From positions 9,380 to 34,701 of the forward strand of contig DEHX01000149.1 of the NCBI GenBank assembly GCA_002352145.1: a stretch of 25,322 nucleotides of DNA, written 5' to 3'. Made by a program: the position numbers and the translations under genes. A model generated the notes under the pieces. The model saw nothing but the letters and a program-made list of their open reading frames with translations, made no database searches and was not told where the DNA came from. Each line of letters starts with the position of its first letter. Within the stretch, counting starts at the first letter, position 1. Source of the DNA: Chitinophagaceae bacterium UBA2789 (lineage in GTDB: Bacteria; Bacteroidota; Bacteroidia; Chitinophagales; Chitinophagaceae). Positions 22,505-25,322 of the stretch are shown one piece after another.

Positions 22505-24964
22505 ATGAGACAGTTAATTGTGGTATTGGGAACCTTTATCCTTTATTCTTTTTCAGCCAACTCTCAGAAATTATCAGGAATTGTAATTGATGAGCAGGGC
22601 AAAGGGCTCGATAAAACGACGATCTCCCTATTGCGTACAAAAGATTCGTCTGTAATCAAATTTTCTACTACCGGTAATGATGGAAAATTTTCCATAGAAG
22701 CCACACAGGGTCGTTACCTTATCAGTGCCTCACATATTGGGTACACTACTTATTACTCTAGTCAATTTGAGCTTAATGGCGAGCTGCTACTTGATCCCGT
22801 CACCCTAAAGAAAATAGCTAAAGAAATGCAGGGAGTTACTATTACAGCTCAAAAGCCCATAATTGAGGTTAAGGCCGATAAAACAATCCTAAACGTAGAG
22901 GGTACTATCAATGCTACAGGTAATGATGCATTGGAGTTACTGCGAAAATCTCCGGGTGTGCTGGTAGATAAAGATGAGAACCTGAGTCTTGCCGGAAAAA
23001 ATGGTGTGCAGGTTTATATTGATGGAAAGCCAAGCCCTTTATCCGGCACAGACCTTACGAATTATCTCAAATCACTCCAGTCCTCACAGATTGAGGCTAT
23101 AGAGATAATTACTAATCCATCTGCCAAATATGATGCGGCAGGTAATGCCGGTATTATCAATATCCGGCTGAAAAAAAATAAGTCATTTGGTACCAATGGT
23201 TCGGTGAACGCAGGGTACAATATTGGTATTTATGGTAAATACAACGGGGGACTTAGTCTGAACCACCGTAATAAAAGCATCAATGTTTTTGGCAATTACA
23301 ATTATAATCATAACCTGAATGAAAACAGGTTTAACCTGTACAGGGTTCAACTGGATACTATTTTTGATGGCAGGAGTAAAATGGTTAATAAGAACAACAG
23401 CCATGGCTTTAAAACCGGACTTGATTATTTCGTCAGCAAGAAAAGTACTCTTGGTGTTTTAATCAACGGAAACATTGCTGAAACTAACATGGCTAATGAT
23501 GGCAGAACACCCATTACCTACAAGCCTACAGGTGTAACAGACAGGTTATTGGATGTAAATAACCGCAACCAGATGGACCGTACCAATTTGAACTTTAACC
23601 TGAACTATCGCTATGCTGACACGGCAGGCCGTGAACTGAACCTGGATGCCGATTACGGGCTGTTTCGTTTGAAAAGTAACCAGCTGCAGCCCAATACTTA
23701 TCTGAATGCTTCTGGTACTACCATCCTGAATCAATTCATCTACCGTTTTGTAGCCCCTACCGATATTGATATTTATACTTTTAAAGGAGATTATGAGCAG
23801 TACTATAAAAAAGGTCGCCTTGGTGTTGGATTCAAAACAGCATTTATTAATACCAATAATAATTTTGGCCGCTACAATGTCACCCAGTTAAATCCTGAAG
23901 TCAAACAACTGGATATTCCAAGAAGCAATCATTTTGATTATACAGAAAATGTGAATGCCTTATATGTTAATTACAACAAGCAATTAAAAGGGGTAATGTT
24001 CCAGGTGGGCTTAAGGATGGAGAATACCAATTCGAGAGGTGATTCATATGGCTTGAATGGAGATGGCTCTATAAATAAGGGAAGTAAGCAAACTTTTGAA
24101 AGGAAGTATACCGATCTTTTTCCAAGCGCAGCGCTTACTTTTAACAAGAACCCCAAAAACCAGTGGGGACTTTCATACAGCCGCCGCATCGACAGGCCGG
24201 CATACCAGGACCTTAATCCTTTCGAGTTCAAGCTGGATGAGTATACCTTTCAGAAAGGTAATACATTGCTCAGGCCACAGTATACTAACATTATTACCCT
24301 GACCAATACGTATAAATTCAAGTTGAATACTTCACTGAGCTATAGTCATGTGTCAGACGTATTCACACAGCTGGTAGATACTACTGACAAATCAAAGAGT
24401 TTCATGACCAAGAGAAATCTTGCCACGCAGGATGTGTTTGCACTGAATATTAGTTATCCTTTTATGTACAAAGCCTATACGGCATTTGTGAACCTGAGCG
24501 GTAACTACTCTCATTACAAAGCAGATTTTGGAGGTGGTAACCGTACCATTGACCTGGATGTTTTTTCGTTCAATATTTATATGCAGCACAGTGTAAAACT
24601 GGGTAAGAAAAAACAATGGACAGCAGAAGCCAGCGGATGGTACAACTCACCTTCCATCTGGCAAGGCACTTTTGAGAGCAGGGAAATGTGGACAATGGAT
24701 GCCGGAGTCCAAAAACAAATTTTCAAAGGCAAGGGTACTTTCAAAGTATCCGTATCAGATATTTTCTTCTCCATGAAATGGAAGGGTGAGAGCAATTTTG
24801 CCGGACAAAAAACAGTTGCCAGCGGCAACTGGGAAAGCCGTCAGCTCAGAACAAGCCTGGTCTGGAGATTTGGTAACAGCCAGGTAAAAGCCGCCCGTCA
24901 AAGAAAAGATGCTTCAGAAGATGAGAAAAAGCGTACCCAAGGTGGCGGTGGAATAGGTCAATAA
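22505..24964 (+). CDS. Outer-membrane TonB-receptor-like barrel protein (OMP_b-brl_3 type)
   Basis: The 819-residue product has a signal peptide (1-20, FSANSQ). A carboxypeptidase-regulatory-like domain follows at about 21-105 (LSGIVIDEQGKGLDKTTISLL, GRYLISASHIGYTTY). A plug-type domain lies at about 115-225 (MQGVTITAQKPIIEVKADKTILNVEG, ALELLRKSPGVLVDKD, VQVYIDGKPSPLSGTDL, IEAIEIITNPSAKYDAAGNAGIINIRLKK). A long barrel runs to about residue 790 (SLVWRFGN). The family is common in Bacteroidota; its ligands are mostly unknown and it has no SusD partner. After the barrel comes a charged, glycine-rich tail (KAARQRKDASEDEKKRTQGGGGIGQ), which would lie in the periplasm. It is divergent from gcvH, and a bidirectional terminator follows. 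Confidence 0.9.
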   Translation: MRQLIVVLGTFILYSFSANSQKLSGIVIDEQGKGLDKTTISLLRTKDSSVIKFSTTGNDGKFSIEATQGRYLISASHIGYTTYYSSQFELNGELLLDPVTLKKIAKEMQGVTITAQKPIIEVKADKTILNVEGTINATGNDALELLRKSPGVLVDKDENLSLAGKNGVQVYIDGKPSPLSGTDLTNYLKSLQSSQIEAIEIITNPSAKYDAAGNAGIINIRLKKNKSFGTNGSVNAGYNIGIYGKYNGGLSLNHRNKSINVFGNYNYNHNLNENRFNLYRVQLDTIFDGRSKMVNKNNSHGFKTGLDYFVSKKSTLGVLINGNIAETNMANDGRTPITYKPTGVTDRLLDVNNRNQMDRTNLNFNLNYRYADTAGRELNLDADYGLFRLKSNQLQPNTYLNASGTTILNQFIYRFVAPTDIDIYTFKGDYEQYYKKGRLGVGFKTAFINTNNNFGRYNVTQLNPEVKQLDIPRSNHFDYTENVNALYVNYNKQLKGVMFQVGLRMENTNSRGDSYGLNGDGSINKGSKQTFERKYTDLFPSAALTFNKNPKNQWGLSYSRRIDRPAYQDLNPFEFKLDEYTFQKGNTLLRPQYTNIITLTNTYKFKLNTSLSYSHVSDVFTQLVDTTDKSKSFMTKRNLATQDVFALNISYPFMYKAYTAFVNLSGNYSHYKADFGGGNRTIDLDVFSFNIYMQHSVKLGKKKQWTAEASGWYNSPSIWQGTFESREMWTMDAGVQKQIFKGKGTFKVSVSDIFFSMKWKGESNFAGQKTVASGNWESRQLRTSLVWRFGNSQVKAARQRKDASEDEKKRTQGGGGIGQ

Positions 24965-24988
24965 AAGTTTATCAAACTATAACATATA

Positions 24989-25018
24989 AAAAGAGTCCCG
25001 GGTTACCGGGACTCTTTT
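24989..25018. terminator. Bidirectional terminator
   Basis: A perfect 13-bp stem (AAAAGAGTCCCGG, 24989-25001; complement 25006-25018) with loop GTTA ends in A/T runs on both sides. It serves the receptor gene (+) and the prolyl isomerase gene (-). The right arm overlaps the isomerase stop codon by two bases. Confidence 0.9.
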
Positions 25019-25322
25019 ATTTTTTCTTTCTTTTCACCAGCTTCATGGTAATAATTTTTACATCCTGTACAGGCCGGTCTCTGTCGGCTCCTTTACTGGT
25101 TTCTACAGCTGCAATCTTATCAAGTACTTCTATGCCCTTTATCACCTCTCCGAATACTGTATAATTTTGATCGAGATGAGGTGTGCCGCCAAGTACTTTA
25201 TAAACTTCCCTATGCTCTGTAGGTATTTTTCTTTTTAATCTTGATGTTTCCAAATTGTCCAACTCGGCATCTGTAAATGTTTTTCCCTGCACAATATAAA
25301 ACTGGCAGCCGCTGCTGGCTTT
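25017..25322 (-). CDS. Cyclophilin-type peptidyl-prolyl cis-trans isomerase (partial, 5' end outside window)
   Basis: Cyclophilins speed up cis-trans isomerisation of X-Pro bonds during folding. The open frame runs to the window edge, giving 101 residues of the C-terminal part. Visible family features are SSGCQFYIVQGK (the SQFFI..-type core), then LGGTPHLDQNYTVFGEVIKGIEVLDKIAA and a final VKIITMKLV strand with a KRKKK tail. An internal GTG at 25292 is not the true start, because the frame continues upstream into conserved cyclophilin sequence. Many Bacteroidota homologues are secreted or lipoproteins, but the N-terminus is not visible here. Confidence 0.9.
   Translation of the reverse strand, partial: KASSGCQFYIVQGKTFTDAELDNLETSRLKRKIPTEHREVYKVLGGTPHLDQNYTVFGEVIKGIEVLDKIAAVETSKGADRDRPVQDVKIITMKLVKRKKK

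Noticed and set aside
1..25322. Mobile element, prophage, CRISPR array or defence island
   Set aside because: There is no transposase, integrase, repeat array or tRNA-linked boundary, and the genes look like core and envelope functions throughout.

Overview
The window looks like ordinary chromosome from a Bacteroidota bacterium, most likely of the Chitinophagaceae type. Supporting signs are a SusC/SusD pair, a PorZ-like protein with a type IX secretion tail, an OMP_b-brl_3-type outer-membrane receptor, the Bacteroidota promoter element TAnnTTTG in front of several genes, A-rich rather than Shine-Dalgarno-like leaders, and several GTG/TTG starts. I see no rRNA, tRNA, IS element, prophage, integrase or CRISPR array.

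Layout. (1) 1-5302: two divergent paralogues. The left gene (minus strand, 3' end outside the window) joins a purple-acid-phosphatase-like domain to a domain shared with the right gene. The right gene (plus strand) has the shared domain plus a C-terminal BamA/TamA-like barrel. The shared domain carries DxDRHxDQWxW followed by PRDRDQAF, which resembles the catalytic and metal-binding loops of atypical kinases (HipA, Fam20, CotH, PI4K types). This is the most interesting part of the window. (2) 5303-6165: a small two-helix membrane protein with a BamE/SmpA-like tail, ended by a strong bidirectional terminator. (3) 6168-13449, minus strand: an RND/MMPL-type exporter, then a SusC-SusD nutrient uptake pair with a 214-bp leader region. 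(4) 13531-16580, plus strand: porZ-like gene and recO, overlapping by one base. (5) 16572-17747, minus strand: an amidohydrolase whose end overlaps recO by 9 bp. (6) 17813-19595, plus strand: prfA (release factor 1) and a glycine/asparagine-rich hypothetical protein. (7) 19596-20040: a gene-free stretch with a promoter-like element and a one-directional terminator that could bracket a small RNA. (8) 20030-22315, minus strand: gcvH, an ECF sigma factor, its membrane anti-sigma factor and a VanZ-like protein. (9) 22505-25322: an outer-membrane TonB-receptor-like protein (plus) and the 3' part of a cyclophilin-type prolyl isomerase (minus), separated by a bidirectional terminator.

Much of the content serves the cell envelope: barrels, a SusCD importer, an RND exporter, a T9SS component, a membrane-bound anti-sigma factor and a probable prolyl isomerase. 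Housekeeping genes (recO, prfA, gcvH) lie between them. Several starts were corrected from TTG to a nearby ATG, using promoter position and family length. All calls come from reading the sequence; no database search was run.
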